Below are positions 1 to 7,942 of a stretch of 12,908 nt of DNA, one piece after another. This stretch comes from Deltaproteobacteria bacterium. GTDB taxonomy: Bacteria > Desulfobacterota > Syntrophia > Syntrophales > UBA2185. The stretch lies in NCBI GenBank assembly GCA_026388495.1, contig JAPLJQ010000023.1, positions 1-12,908 of the forward strand. The letters are read 5' to 3'. The notes under the pieces were generated by a model that was not told the origin of the DNA, searched no databases, and was given only the letters and a program-made list of their open reading frames with translations. Each line of letters starts with the position of its first letter. Positions within the stretch are counted from its first letter, which is position 1. The translations under genes and the position numbers were made by a program.

Positions 1-893
1 CCGGTGGTCTCGGGGCTCATTACGGCGCTGAAAAACTCGGGGCAAGCGTCATCCCCATGTCCGGCGGAAATACCAAACGGCAGATCATGATCCTGCAGGA
101 CTTCGGACCCACAGCGATCTGCTGCACCCCCTCCTACGCCCTGAATCTGGCAGAGCAGGGCGAGGCCATGGGTGTGGACATGAAGTCATTAAAGCTCCGG
201 GTAGGCATTCTGGGCGCCGAACCGTGGAGCGAACAGCTGCGGGACGAGGTAGAAAGCAAGCTCAACATCACGGCCCTGAATATTTACGGCCTGTCGGAAA
301 TCATGGGGCCCGGGGTTGCCATGGAATGCCTGGAGGGGCGTCACGGCATGCACGTGTTCGAGGATCATTTCATTGTTGAAGCGATTCAACCGGAAACGGG
401 CGAATTGTTGCCGTACGGCGAGGAAGGCGAACTGGTGTTTACGACCATCACCAAAGAGGCTTTCCCCCTGATCCGGTATCGCACCCGTGACATATCCAGG
501 TTGATGATGGAACCCTGCCGATGCGGAAGAAGCCATCTCCGGATGGACCGCGTGACCGGAAGGAGCGACGACATGCTGATTATCCGGGGCGTGAATGTAT
601 TTCCATCTCAGATCGAAGCCGTTCTTGTGGCCGTCACGGAGCTTGAACCACACTATCAGCTTCTTGTGGACAGGGTTGGTTCCATGGACACCCTCGAGAT
701 TCAGGTCGAGATCAGCGAAAAGATTTTCGCTGATTCGGACGAAGTTCGCAACCTTCAAAAAATAGAAAGGCGCCTCGCCAAAGATATCAAGGACTATTTA
801 GGTGTCACCGCGAAGATAAAGCTGGTCGAACCCAAGTCTTTACAGCGTTTTGAAGGCAAGGCCAGCCGGGTGGTGGATAAGCGTAACATTTAA
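1..893 (+). CDS. Phenylacetate-CoA ligase family protein (AMP-forming), 5' truncated
   Basis: The gene is open from the window edge (first whole codon at base 3), so its N-terminal third is missing; 296 residues are visible, while the family is usually about 430. Family members activate an aromatic acid with ATP and CoA to give the acyl-CoA, AMP and PPi in the cytoplasm. Visible adenylation-domain features are the opening [14 protein letters not shown] and SGGNTKRQ stretches, the aromatic-acid-ligase form of the YGxxE motif (YGLSE, bases 285-299), RYRTRD, a CRCGR pair (from base 516), [20 protein letters not shown] (from base 558), and the C-terminal EGKASRVVD, whose lysine (base 858 on) should be the A10 catalytic lysine. 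The next gene starts 14 nt downstream, so the two are probably one operon. Substrate cannot be read from sequence: phenylacetate, another aryl acid, or an indolepyruvate-pathway product are all possible. Family assignment is very secure, paaK orthology less so. Confidence 0.93.
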   Translation, partial: GGLGAHYGAEKLGASVIPMSGGNTKRQIMILQDFGPTAICCTPSYALNLAEQGEAMGVDMKSLKLRVGILGAEPWSEQLRDEVESKLNITALNIYGLSEIMGPGVAMECLEGRHGMHVFEDHFIVEAIQPETGELLPYGEEGELVFTTITKEAFPLIRYRTRDISRLMMEPCRCGRSHLRMDRVTGRSDDMLIIRGVNVFPSQIEAVLVAVTELEPHYQLLVDRVGSMDTLEIQVEISEKIFADSDEVRNLQKIERRLAKDIKDYLGVTAKIKLVEPKSLQRFEGKASRVVDKRNI

Positions 894-907
894 CCGGAGG
901 TAAGCTT

Positions 908-1339
908 ATGAAAGTAGATCAGATTTCCGTATTTCTGGAGAACAAGCCGGGGTCTCTTGAAAATGTCACGAGGATTTTGAAGAGCGCTAATGTAAATATC
1001 AGAACCCTGTCGCTTGCCGATACCACCGATTTCGGCATTCTTCGACTGATCGTCAACGACGTCGACACATCGCTTGCGGCACTCAAGGAAAACGGTCTTC
1101 GGGTAAGCAAGACGATTGTGGTGGCCGTGGAGGTTCCGGACCGTCCCGGCGGTCTTCACAGCATCCTGGAAGTGCTGTCACAAAACGGGATAAACGTAGA
1201 ATACCTTTACGCGTTCGTCGAAAAAAGCGGAGAGAATGCCGTGATTATCTTCCGTTTCGATACACCGGATAAGGCGATTGATGTCCTTCTGAAAAACGGC
1301 TTCACCGTGCTGCCCGGAGAGAAGCTGTATGCTTTTTAA
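908..1339 (+). CDS. Tandem ACT-domain protein (ligase-linked)
   Basis: A 143-residue protein made of two ACT domains, about residues 1-69 and 70-143. Each opens with the ACT strand-loop-helix signature: [16 protein letters not shown] in the first and [17 protein letters not shown] in the second. ACT domains bind small ligands, usually amino acids, and act as allosteric sensors; no catalytic domain is attached here, so it probably binds a ligand or a partner protein as a free-standing sensor. The start is fixed by GGAGGT six bases before the ATG at 908. Only 14 nt separate it from the ligase gene, which suggests co-regulation and perhaps feedback sensing of an aromatic amino acid or its product; that function is inferred. 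It resembles the other ACT gene in this window (7943-8368) in length and layout. Confidence 0.88.
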   Translation: MKVDQISVFLENKPGSLENVTRILKSANVNIRTLSLADTTDFGILRLIVNDVDTSLAALKENGLRVSKTIVVAVEVPDRPGGLHSILEVLSQNGINVEYLYAFVEKSGENAVIIFRFDTPDKAIDVLLKNGFTVLPGEKLYAF

Positions 1340-1411
1340 TATGAATCTTTTGTAGTCGGTTTTGGACCCGTTTGCTTATTCATTAACCCTAATAGATAAG
1401 GAGGTGCAGCC

Positions 1412-2113
1412 ATGAAAACTCAGACACGTTCCATTGAAAAACTGGTCGACGAACAGTTGAAGAAGTGGCAAATCCAAAACAGAGAACTGAAAGCGGAAAA
1501 GGCTAAACCCGGTACGGTGCTCACCGTCTCCAGGGAGCCGGGCAGCGGCGGCAGTGAAATCGCCAGGAGGCTCGCCAGAGATCTGAACATGGATTTGATC
1601 GGCGCTCAAATCATCCAGAAAATCGCGGAAAGCGCCGACATGAGCACCAGGGTCATTGAATCCCTGGATGAAAAAGAAGTGACAAGGCGGGACAACTGGT
1701 TAGATTCTCTATTTGAAACCCGCCATCTGTGGCTCGACGACTACCTTTTCCACCTCACAAAGGTCATTGGAACCCTTGGAAGACAAGGGAATATCGTCAT
1801 CGTGGGACGAGGCGCCCAGTACATCCTTCCTCCGGAGGATACGTTCCGGCTGCGCTTCATCGCTCCCATGGAATTTAAAATCGCCAATGTGATGAAAGAC
1901 TTCGGTTCCTCCAGGGACGAGGCGGAAAAGTATATCATCAAGATAGATTCCGACCGTCGCGCCTATTTACGAAAGTACTTCCATGCCGATGTGACGGATC
2001 CCTCTCATTACGACATGGTCACCAATACAGGCAAACTTGGAATAGACGGCACATTAGAGGCTGTCAAGGCAGCTTTTGCTGTGTGGAAACGAAAGTTCGA
2101 TTCCACGCCATGA
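1412..2113 (+). CDS. Cytidylate kinase-like family protein
   Basis: A 233-residue cytoplasmic P-loop protein of the cytidylate-kinase-like (Cytidylate_kin2) type. The nucleotide-binding loop is SREPGSGGSEIARRLA (residues 40-55). It has the glycine-rich loop but not the GK[ST] end of a classical Walker A, as is common in this family. Later family hallmarks are VIVGRGAQYIL (129-139), LRFIAPMEFKIANVM (147-161), and the C-terminal DRRAYLRKYF with HYDMVTNTGKLG (181-210). Residues 1-32 form a charged, helix-prone extension ahead of the kinase fold. The ATG at 1412 follows AAGGAGGTG with good spacing. It lies 72 nt after the ACT gene on the same strand. True CMP kinase activity is unproven: substrate is unknown for most members, and the housekeeping Cmk is a different, shorter, canonical-P-loop protein. 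Confidence 0.85.
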   Translation: MKTQTRSIEKLVDEQLKKWQIQNRELKAEKAKPGTVLTVSREPGSGGSEIARRLARDLNMDLIGAQIIQKIAESADMSTRVIESLDEKEVTRRDNWLDSLFETRHLWLDDYLFHLTKVIGTLGRQGNIVIVGRGAQYILPPEDTFRLRFIAPMEFKIANVMKDFGSSRDEAEKYIIKIDSDRRAYLRKYFHADVTDPSHYDMVTNTGKLGIDGTLEAVKAAFAVWKRKFDSTP

Positions 2114-2132
2114 TGTTAATATGCTGTTGTCT

Positions 2133-2151
2133 AAAGCGTCATTCGCTTTTT
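2133..2151. terminator. Weak bidirectional terminator-like hairpin
   Basis: AAAGCG (2133-2138) pairs with CGCTTT (2144-2149) around a 5-nt loop and runs into further T residues on the plus strand; on the minus strand the same hairpin is preceded by A residues. It lies between the convergent kinase and DUF475 genes and overlaps the last codons of the latter. The stem is only six pairs, three of them A-T, so strength is doubtful. Confidence 0.35.
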
Positions 2152-3062
2152 CTCATCTGTCTCCAGGACAGCAGAAGAAAATAACCGACTATGACGAAAG
2201 TCGCCACCGGGGAGACCCAGTCGGGAACATGGATGCCGGCGCCATGGGCCAGCATCACGCACCCCAGGACCAGAACTGAGTACATGGCGCCGTTCTTGAG
2301 ATAGATGTATTTCCTGATCTGTTCGACACCGTAAACTGTCAGCTGCCGGACGACTATGGCACCGATCCCGTTCCCGATCAGGATCAGGGGCACCGACAGC
2401 GTAAAGGCAAAGGCGCCCACAACACCGTCGATGGAGAAGGTAAGGTCTATGACCTCCAGGTATATGATCTTTCCGATATCAGAGAGGCTGCTTTTCCCGG
2501 ACAGGAGACGCGCCTCCTGTTCCTCTGCGTATCGTTTAAATCCATGTGTAATGAAAAAGGCCGTGGAGCCCACGACTGCCCCGAAAGCCAGCATCGGACT
2601 CGCATCGAGAGCGAACCAGACGATGGTCGTCAGGAAGATCGAGACAACGGCATAGAACCATGCACCTTGGCGGGCTATGAAGCGTTCGACAGGCAGACCA
2701 TATTTTTTCGGCTCCAGAAAAATCCAGTGGACGAAGAGGAAAACAAAAAAGACGCCTCCACCCATAAGAAGCACCGGCGCACTTTCCCGAATGGCGTTGA
2801 GAGCCGCCGGATCCCCCGTCAAACTCGCTGTGAAGGCTTGCCAGGGCCCCAGACCCGGCGTCATGATCCAGACGATGAGCCAGGGCAAGACTCCGCGGAC
2901 ACCAAATACGGCAATCAGTATCCCCCAGGTCAAAAACCATCTCCGCGCCCGCTTCTGCATGGTAGACAGAACCTCGGCGTTGATGATGGCGTTGTCTATG
3001 CTGGTGATGGACTCAAAAAGGGCCAGCCCGGTTATGGTCAATATGACGGTGGTGACATCCAT
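2139..3062 (-). CDS. DUF475 / TerC-superfamily integral membrane protein
   Basis: A 307-residue polytopic inner-membrane protein with about seven or eight hydrophobic segments (roughly residues 3-22, 45-67, 97-117, 132-150, 155-172, 203-230, 258-275, 282-300). The TerC-type acidic motif occurs twice, as FESITSIDNAIINAEVL (16-32) and LEVIDLTFSIDGVVGAFAF (202-220). This matches the internal duplication of the TerC/DUF475 superfamily, in which the acidic residues within the membrane are thought to bind metal ions. Related proteins are tied to Mn2+ export or tellurite resistance, but the substrate here is unknown. It starts 31 nt after rtcB on the same strand and could be the last gene of the gyrA-archease-rtcB run; it could also be separately expressed. 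The Shine-Dalgarno before the ATG is weak. Confidence 0.85.
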   Translation of the reverse strand: MDVTTVILTITGLALFESITSIDNAIINAEVLSTMQKRARRWFLTWGILIAVFGVRGVLPWLIVWIMTPGLGPWQAFTASLTGDPAALNAIRESAPVLLMGGGVFFVFLFVHWIFLEPKKYGLPVERFIARQGAWFYAVVSIFLTTIVWFALDASPMLAFGAVVGSTAFFITHGFKRYAEEQEARLLSGKSSLSDIGKIIYLEVIDLTFSIDGVVGAFAFTLSVPLILIGNGIGAIVVRQLTVYGVEQIRKYIYLKNGAMYSVLVLGCVMLAHGAGIHVPDWVSPVATFVIVGYFLLLSWRQMRKSE

Positions 3063-3093
3063 GTTCTTTGCTTGTATTCATCTTAACGGGGAC

Positions 3094-4530
3094 TCACCCT
3101 TTGATGCAGCCGAGGGCTCTGAGTCTTGCAACTTTTTTAGAAATGCCGGCTTTGTGAACCACGTCAACAACCTGATCCAGATTTTTATAGGCTTCCGGGA
3201 TTTCCTCATGGAGGGTTCCCTTGCCGCTCGCCATGATGATGATCCCCCTGTCGGCCATTTCCCTCACAATGGATCTTCCTCTGCTGACCTTTGTCGCCTG
3301 GGTGCGGCTCATGACCCGCCCTGCTCCGTGGCAGGTGCTTCCGAAGGTCTCTGCAAACGCCTTCTCCGTCCCGGCAAGGACGTAGGAACCAGTTCCCATA
3401 TCACCGGGAATCAAGACCGGCTGGCCGGTCTTCCGGTACTGTGCCGGAAGGGCGGCGTGTCCCGGTGGCAGCGCCCGTGTTGCGCCTTTCCGGTGGATAC
3501 ACAGGGTTGTTTCCTTTCCATCAACGATAAATTGTTCGATCCTGGCGATGTTGTGACAGACATCATAAAGAAGACGCATGCCGAGCTCACGGGGCCCCTT
3601 CCTCAGAACTTTTTCAAACGTTTCCCGCGTCCAGTGCATGAGCATCTGACGGTTGGCCCAGGCATAATTAGCGGCACAGGCCATGGCGGCCAGGTAATCC
3701 TTCCCCCGGTTTGAACCCAGATAGGTGCATGCCAGTTGTCTGTCAGGCAGGGGAACTCCCAATTCACCAACATGTTTAACCATCCTGGCCAGATAATCAT
3801 CACAGACCTGATACCCCAATCCCCGGGAACCGCTGTGGATCAAAACGGCAATCTGATCCTTTTCCAGTCCGAAGGCAGAAGCCGCCTTCTCATCAAATAT
3901 CTCTTCAACGACCTCAATTTCCAGGAAATGGTTGCCTGAACCCAGGGTCCCCAGTTGCTCTCTCCCCCGCTCAATGGCCCTGTCGCTGACCTTATCGGGA
4001 TCGGCTCCCCCCATCTTCCCCCGGTCTTCCGTCGTTTCCAGATCCTCCTCCGATCCATACCCGTGATCAACGGCCCACTTCGCCCCTTCTACGAGAACCT
4101 TCTTTTCCTCTTGGGCGGAAAGTTTGAGGACGCCCTTTGAACCCACTCCCGTGGGGATATCTTTGAACAGCGCCACGACAAGCTCCTGCAGGCGATTGCG
4201 GATGTCGTCGATATGGAGACAGGTGGTCATCAATCTGCACCCGCAGTTGATGTCATATCCGACACCGCCGGGTGAGATAACGCCTTTCTCCATGTCAAAA
4301 GCCGCAACGCCCCCGATGGGAAAACCGTAACCCCAGTGCATATCCGGCATGGCGAGGGAATATTTCACAATGCCGGGCAGATGGGCCACATTCGCCACCT
4401 GTTTCGGGCTCTCGTCGGCGCCCATTTCCTTGATCAGGAGTTCGCACGAATAGATGATCCCGGGGACCCTCATGCCGCCCGTTTGAGGGATCATCCAGCG
4501 GCAATCATCCATCTTCTTCATTTCATACAT
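3094..4530 (-). CDS. rtcB: RtcB family RNA-splicing ligase
   Basis: A 478-residue GTP- and Mn2+-dependent RNA ligase that joins 2',3'-cyclic-phosphate (3'-phosphate) ends to 5'-OH ends. The active site appears complete. Metal ligands are D93 and C96 (GGVGYDINCGCR), H201 (GSGNHFLEIE), H232 (LIHSGSRGLGYQ) and H326 (YDVCHNIARIEQ), with the guanylated histidine H401 in CHGAGRVMSR and the IHRKGATRALPPGH loop near 345-358. These correspond to the residues described for Pyrococcus RtcB; numbering is from the ATG at 4530. I prefer that ATG to the TTG one codon upstream because AGGG sits nine bases ahead of it; a start at 4521 is also possible. The start overlaps the end of archease by 8 nt, implying translational coupling with its activator. 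Substrates in bacteria are uncertain (RNA repair, tRNA or rRNA ends). Confidence 0.95.
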   Translation of the reverse strand: MYEMKKMDDCRWMIPQTGGMRVPGIIYSCELLIKEMGADESPKQVANVAHLPGIVKYSLAMPDMHWGYGFPIGGVAAFDMEKGVISPGGVGYDINCGCRLMTTCLHIDDIRNRLQELVVALFKDIPTGVGSKGVLKLSAQEEKKVLVEGAKWAVDHGYGSEEDLETTEDRGKMGGADPDKVSDRAIERGREQLGTLGSGNHFLEIEVVEEIFDEKAASAFGLEKDQIAVLIHSGSRGLGYQVCDDYLARMVKHVGELGVPLPDRQLACTYLGSNRGKDYLAAMACAANYAWANRQMLMHWTRETFEKVLRKGPRELGMRLLYDVCHNIARIEQFIVDGKETTLCIHRKGATRALPPGHAALPAQYRKTGQPVLIPGDMGTGSYVLAGTEKAFAETFGSTCHGAGRVMSRTQATKVSRGRSIVREMADRGIIIMASGKGTLHEEIPEAYKNLDQVVDVVHKAGISKKVARLRALGCIKG

Positions 4531-4942
4531 CAAAAATCACCCTGCCCGTCCATCCTTCGGACGTGTTTCTTACCGTAACCTGGTGATAGGTCACCGCCTT
4601 GATTTCCATATTGATCCTGTGCTTTGCCGGATCGAACGGCTCGCCGGATACCTGCGCCTCCAGATGATTCGGGTCCATTTTCATAATCGAAAATTCTTTC
4701 AGGAGTAACCCCCCTCCGTTAAACAGGTAAAGGATTTCGCGCAGATAGTTTACAAAAAGATCTTCCCAGCCTTCACCATCCACCACGACCTGCCTTTCCT
4801 CGGTCGTCCGGACGATGCGGAGATCCGTGATGATGTCAAAAAGGGCAAAGGCGGCGTTGGCAAACAATTCCGGCAGCGTTTTCCCGTATATTTCCACCCC
4901 CAAATCCGCCGTATGGTCGAAGATTGTGTACCTTGCCGACAT
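4523..4942 (-). CDS. Archease (RtcB activator)
   Basis: A 139-residue archease. It begins with the family signature YTIFDHTADLGVEIYG (residues 5-20), whose Asp and His region contributes metal binding, followed by LPELFANAAFALFDI, WEDLFVNYLREILYLF (59-74), the GEPFDPAKH loop (100-108) and the C-terminal EIKAVTYHQVTV and WTGRVIFDV. In known systems archease binds the RtcB-RNA ligase and accelerates its guanylation and turnover, letting it work with ATP or other NTPs. Its place directly upstream of and overlapping rtcB is the classic arrangement. The start at 4942 is chosen because the family signature follows at once and AAGGG lies upstream; a longer reading frame back to 5077 is only gyrA in another frame. 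It begins 10 nt below the gyrA stop, so it is probably expressed from the gyrA promoter. Confidence 0.95.
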   Translation of the reverse strand: MSARYTIFDHTADLGVEIYGKTLPELFANAAFALFDIITDLRIVRTTEERQVVVDGEGWEDLFVNYLREILYLFNGGGLLLKEFSIMKMDPNHLEAQVSGEPFDPAKHRINMEIKAVTYHQVTVRNTSEGWTGRVIFDV

Positions 4943-4952
4943 GTATAAACCC

Positions 4953-7463
4953 TTAAAAATCGGGAATGTCATCCCCCGTCTCGTCCGGCGCCTCTTCCGG
5001 CAAATCCTCCGGGGAAATACCGCCGTCCGTCTCTTCCGTTTCCTTTTCGGCGCGGGCAAGACCCACCAATTTTTCATCGGGATCCAGCTCGATCAGTTTC
5101 ACGCCCTGGGTCACCCTGTGGATCAGGGGGATTTCGGCAATCTTCAGACGGATGATCTTGCCGGCGTTGCTGATCAGAATGATGTCCTCATCGCCCGTCA
5201 CCTGAAGAATTCCGGAGACATCACCCACCTTGGAAACGGTTTTGAGGTTGATGGTCCCCTTCCCGCCGCGGCTCTGTCGCCGGTATTCCTCCGCGGCAGT
5301 CCTCTTGCCGTATCCTTTTTCGGACACCGTCATGATGTAATTGCCTTCCGTCGGAATTTCCATCCCGACCACGACATCGTCATCTTCCATGCGGATGCCG
5401 ATGACGCCCCGGGCAGTTCTTCCCATTTCCCGCACGTCTTCTTCATGGAAACGAATGGATTGCCCTTTCCGGGTTCCCAGGAAGATATCCTGATCTCCCC
5501 TCGTTAATTGAACGTCGATCAGTTCATCCCCCTCATCGATTGAGATGGCAATGATCCCCCCTGCGCGTGGGTTGGAATAGGCCGTCAGATCGGTTTTTTT
5601 GATCACGCCTCTTTTTGTGACCATGACCACCGATTTATCCTGGGTGAATTCACGAATGGGAAGAATTGCCGCCAACTTTTCTCTTTCCGAAAGATTGATC
5701 AGGTTGACAATGGCTTTCCCTTTCGCTGCCCGTCCCGCCTGCGGAAGCTGGTAGACCTTCAGCCAGTAGAGCCTTCCCATATTGGTGAAGATCAGGACAT
5801 AATGATGGGTGGAGGCGATAAAGATTTTTTCAACAAAATCTTCTTCCTTGGTGCCCATGCCGACCTTTCCCTTGCCGCCGCGTCGCTGGCTCTTATAAAG
5901 GCTAACCGGATTTCTCTTAATATACCCGGAATGAGATACCGTCACAACCATGTCTTCCTCGACGATCATATCCTCAATATCAATATCCTCGACCCTGAGC
6001 ACGATTTCCGTCCGCCTTTCATCGCCATACTTTTTCTTGATGTCCCCAAGTTCCGTCACGATGATATCGAGTACCTTCTTCGGATCATCCAGGATGCCCT
6101 GCAGGTTTGTGCTCAACTGGGACAATTCTTTGTGTTCCTCAAGAATCTTGTCCCGCTCAAGCCCTGTGAGTCTCTGGAGCCGCATGTCCAGGATGGCTCT
6201 GGCCTGAATCTCCGTAAGGCCAAATCTCTCGGAGATGGCTTGCGCGGCCTCCTGAGGACTTTTGGCTTTCTTGATGAGTTGAACCACTTCATCAATATGG
6301 TTCAGGGCAATGATCAGCCCTTCCAGGATATGAGTCCTTTCTTTTGTTTTGCGGAGATCAAAGATGGTTCTGCGGGTAATGACCTCCTTGCGGAAATCCA
6401 CAAATCGCTGAAGGACCTCCTTCAAATTGAGAACCTTCGGCTGGTTGCGGTCAATCGCCAGCATGAGAACGCTGAAATTTGTCTCCATTTGGGTATGTTT
6501 GTAAAGCTGGTTAAAAATCACACCGGATGGCTCGTCCTTCTTCAGGTCTATGACGATCCGGATTCCTTCCCGGTCCGATTCGTCCCTGAGATCGGAGATG
6601 CCTTCAATCTTTTTCTCTTTCACCAGTTCGGAAATCTTCTCGATCAGATTTGCCTTGTTCACGAGATAGGGAAGCTCCGTGACGATGATGCTTTCCCTGT
6701 CGTTCCTCGCATTTCTCTCAATGATCGCCCTGGCCCTCATGCGGATGGAGCCCCTGCCCGTATGGTAGGCGGAGATAATCCCTTCCTTCCCGTTTATAAA
6801 AGCGGCTGTGGGGAAATCGGGGCCTTTAATATAAAACATCAGTTCCTCAATGGTAATTTCTGGATTGCGGATCAGGGCAATCGTCCCGTCAATAAGCTCG
6901 CTCAAGTTATGGGGCGGGATATTGGTAGCCACACCCACGGCAATTCCGGAAGAACCGTTCAGGAGAAGCGCGGGAATCCGCGCGGGGAGCACCGTCGGTT
7001 CCTGCATGGAGGCGTCGTAATTGGGGACAAAATCAACTGTTTCCTTTTCCAGGTCGGCAAGCATTTCCTCGGCAAGCCTGTCCATCCGGATTTCCGTGTA
7101 TCTCATTGCAGCAGGCGGATCTCCATCGACGCTGCCGAAATTCCCCTGTCCGTCAATCAGGGGGTAGCGCATGGAGAAGTCCTGGGCCATCCGGACAATG
7201 GTATCATAGGCGGCGGCATCGCCGTGGGGATGATACTTACCGATGATATCCCCGACGATCCTGGCGGATTTTTTATAGGCTTTGTTCCAGACGTTCCCCA
7301 TCTCCGACATGGCGAAAAGGACCCGGCGGTGGACCGGCTTCATGCCGTCCCGGACATCCGGAATAGCGCGGCCGATGATCACGCTCATGGCGTAATCCAT
7401 GTAGGATTTTTTCATCTCGTCTTCGATATTGATGGGAATGTTCTTCTGGTGAATCTGTTCCAT
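4953..7463 (-). CDS. gyrA: DNA gyrase subunit A
   Basis: An 836-residue gyrase A subunit, which with GyrB forms the A2B2 enzyme that introduces negative supercoils. Numbering matches E. coli through the breakage-reunion domain: catalytic Tyr122 lies in [10 protein letters not shown], after the quinolone-determining region [10 protein letters not shown] (residues 78-87). Position 83 is Ala and 87 is Asp. The GyrA box QRRGGKG (526-532) in the C-terminal wrapping domain marks this as gyrase rather than topoisomerase IV ParC; a related SRGGKG element recurs near 731-736. The last ~30 residues form an acidic tail. The ATG at 7463 is preferred over an upstream TTG at 7517: it has GAGGG ten bases upstream and gives an N-terminus of normal length ([21 protein letters not shown]). 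It heads the run gyrA-archease-rtcB. Confidence 0.98.
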   Translation of the reverse strand: MEQIHQKNIPINIEDEMKKSYMDYAMSVIIGRAIPDVRDGMKPVHRRVLFAMSEMGNVWNKAYKKSARIVGDIIGKYHPHGDAAAYDTIVRMAQDFSMRYPLIDGQGNFGSVDGDPPAAMRYTEIRMDRLAEEMLADLEKETVDFVPNYDASMQEPTVLPARIPALLLNGSSGIAVGVATNIPPHNLSELIDGTIALIRNPEITIEELMFYIKGPDFPTAAFINGKEGIISAYHTGRGSIRMRARAIIERNARNDRESIIVTELPYLVNKANLIEKISELVKEKKIEGISDLRDESDREGIRIVIDLKKDEPSGVIFNQLYKHTQMETNFSVLMLAIDRNQPKVLNLKEVLQRFVDFRKEVITRRTIFDLRKTKERTHILEGLIIALNHIDEVVQLIKKAKSPQEAAQAISERFGLTEIQARAILDMRLQRLTGLERDKILEEHKELSQLSTNLQGILDDPKKVLDIIVTELGDIKKKYGDERRTEIVLRVEDIDIEDMIVEEDMVVTVSHSGYIKRNPVSLYKSQRRGGKGKVGMGTKEEDFVEKIFIASTHHYVLIFTNMGRLYWLKVYQLPQAGRAAKGKAIVNLINLSEREKLAAILPIREFTQDKSVVMVTKRGVIKKTDLTAYSNPRAGGIIAISIDEGDELIDVQLTRGDQDIFLGTRKGQSIRFHEEDVREMGRTARGVIGIRMEDDDVVVGMEIPTEGNYIMTVSEKGYGKRTAAEEYRRQSRGGKGTINLKTVSKVGDVSGILQVTGDEDIILISNAGKIIRLKIAEIPLIHRVTQGVKLIELDPDEKLVGLARAEKETEETDGGISPEDLPEEAPDETGDDIPDF

Positions 7464-7546
7464 AATTCTCAAGCCCTCGTCATACGTTTTGATTTCCAAA
7501 TAGCCCTGTAATTTCAAATACTAAAACTACAGACATTTTGTGCTGA

Positions 7547-7555
7547 ACTATAGCA
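7547..7555 (-). promoter_or_regulatory. Possible extended -10 promoter for gyrA
   Basis: On the minus strand the region reads TGC followed by TATAGT, an extended -10 with one mismatch to TATAAT. No good -35 hexamer is seen 16-18 nt upstream. The implied transcription start is about 75-80 nt before the gyrA ATG. This is a pattern match only. Confidence 0.35.
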
Positions 7556-7682
7556 TTTTTTACCGGAGAAGTCGCCTTTTTTTATTTTTATGCCGATTTC
7601 ATATGTGACGGACTCAAGCAGTGGCTTGCCATAAACTGCAACCGGAAGGTAACACAAGAAAAGCCGGGCAGGGCACGGAAAG

Positions 7683-7713
7683 ATCAGAAATAACGGCGAT
7701 CTTTTATTCTGAT
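7683..7713. repeat. Imperfect inverted repeat in divergent region
   Basis: ATCAGAA (7683-7689) is the exact reverse complement of TTCTGAT (7707-7713). The stem extends inward with TAA/TTA if one A is bulged. It lies about 20 bases upstream of the -35 of the ACT-gene promoter, so it could be an operator or part of a transcript end. Confidence 0.4.
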
Positions 7714-7734
7714 ACATTAGGTCCACTTTTTATC

Positions 7735-7763
7735 TTGACGTGATATGACTGGTGCTATATAAA
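7735..7763 (+). promoter_or_regulatory. Sigma70-type promoter for tandem-ACT gene
   Basis: TTGACG (7735-7740) is separated by 17 bp from TATAAA (7758-7763). The overlapping TGC-TATATA (7753-7761) also resembles an extended -10. The predicted start is near 7770, giving a leader of roughly 170 nt before the ATG at 7943. Confidence 0.6.
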
Positions 7764-7942
7764 TAATTTTACTAAGTTTCTGATATATTTCCCGTTGATG
7801 ATCCTTCTCGTGCAGTCGGTACTCATGCGGGTATCTCGCATGCGGCGCCTCCCGCCGAACCGGATTATCTCAGCAAAGTTGAACCATCGATCAGACGTCA
7901 ACATCATAATAACGTTTCTCTCATAAAAAAGGAGGTAACGAC

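Larger units (their letters stand above)
7464..7942. other. Divergent intergenic region between gyrA and ACT gene
   Basis: These 479 bases hold no convincing gene. They contain the probable gyrA promoter on the minus strand, an inverted repeat (7683-7713), a sigma70-like promoter for the plus-strand ACT gene (7735-7763), and a ~170-nt leader with two small hairpins ending in a strong Shine-Dalgarno (GGAGGT, 7931-7936). The composition is patchy: AT-rich around 7541-7590 and 7750-7790, GC-rich around 7840-7860. Confidence 0.6.

Noticed and set aside
189..758. 189-codon minus-strand frame inside the ligase gene
   Set aside because: Shadow of the strongly conserved CoA-ligase frame.
2677..3714. 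345-codon plus-strand frame across the DUF475 start and the rtcB 3' end
   Set aside because: It is antisense to two well-supported genes and shows no domain.
4943..5077. Longer archease frame extending back into gyrA
   Set aside because: The added residues are the gyrA tail read in another frame; the family signature begins right after the ATG at 4942.
5802..7511. 569-codon open frame on the plus strand, antisense to gyrA
   Set aside because: It lies wholly opposite a fully conserved gyrA, has no Shine-Dalgarno and no recognisable domain; it is a by-product of gyrA codon usage.
7464..7517. Longer gyrA from a TTG at 7517 (18 extra residues)
   Set aside because: No Shine-Dalgarno precedes the TTG, and GyrA proteins normally begin close to the [20 protein letters not shown] segment; the ATG at 7463 has GAGGG upstream.
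7514..7726. 70-codon minus-strand frame upstream of gyrA
   Set aside because: No Shine-Dalgarno or recognisable family, and it covers the likely gyrA promoter; probably chance.
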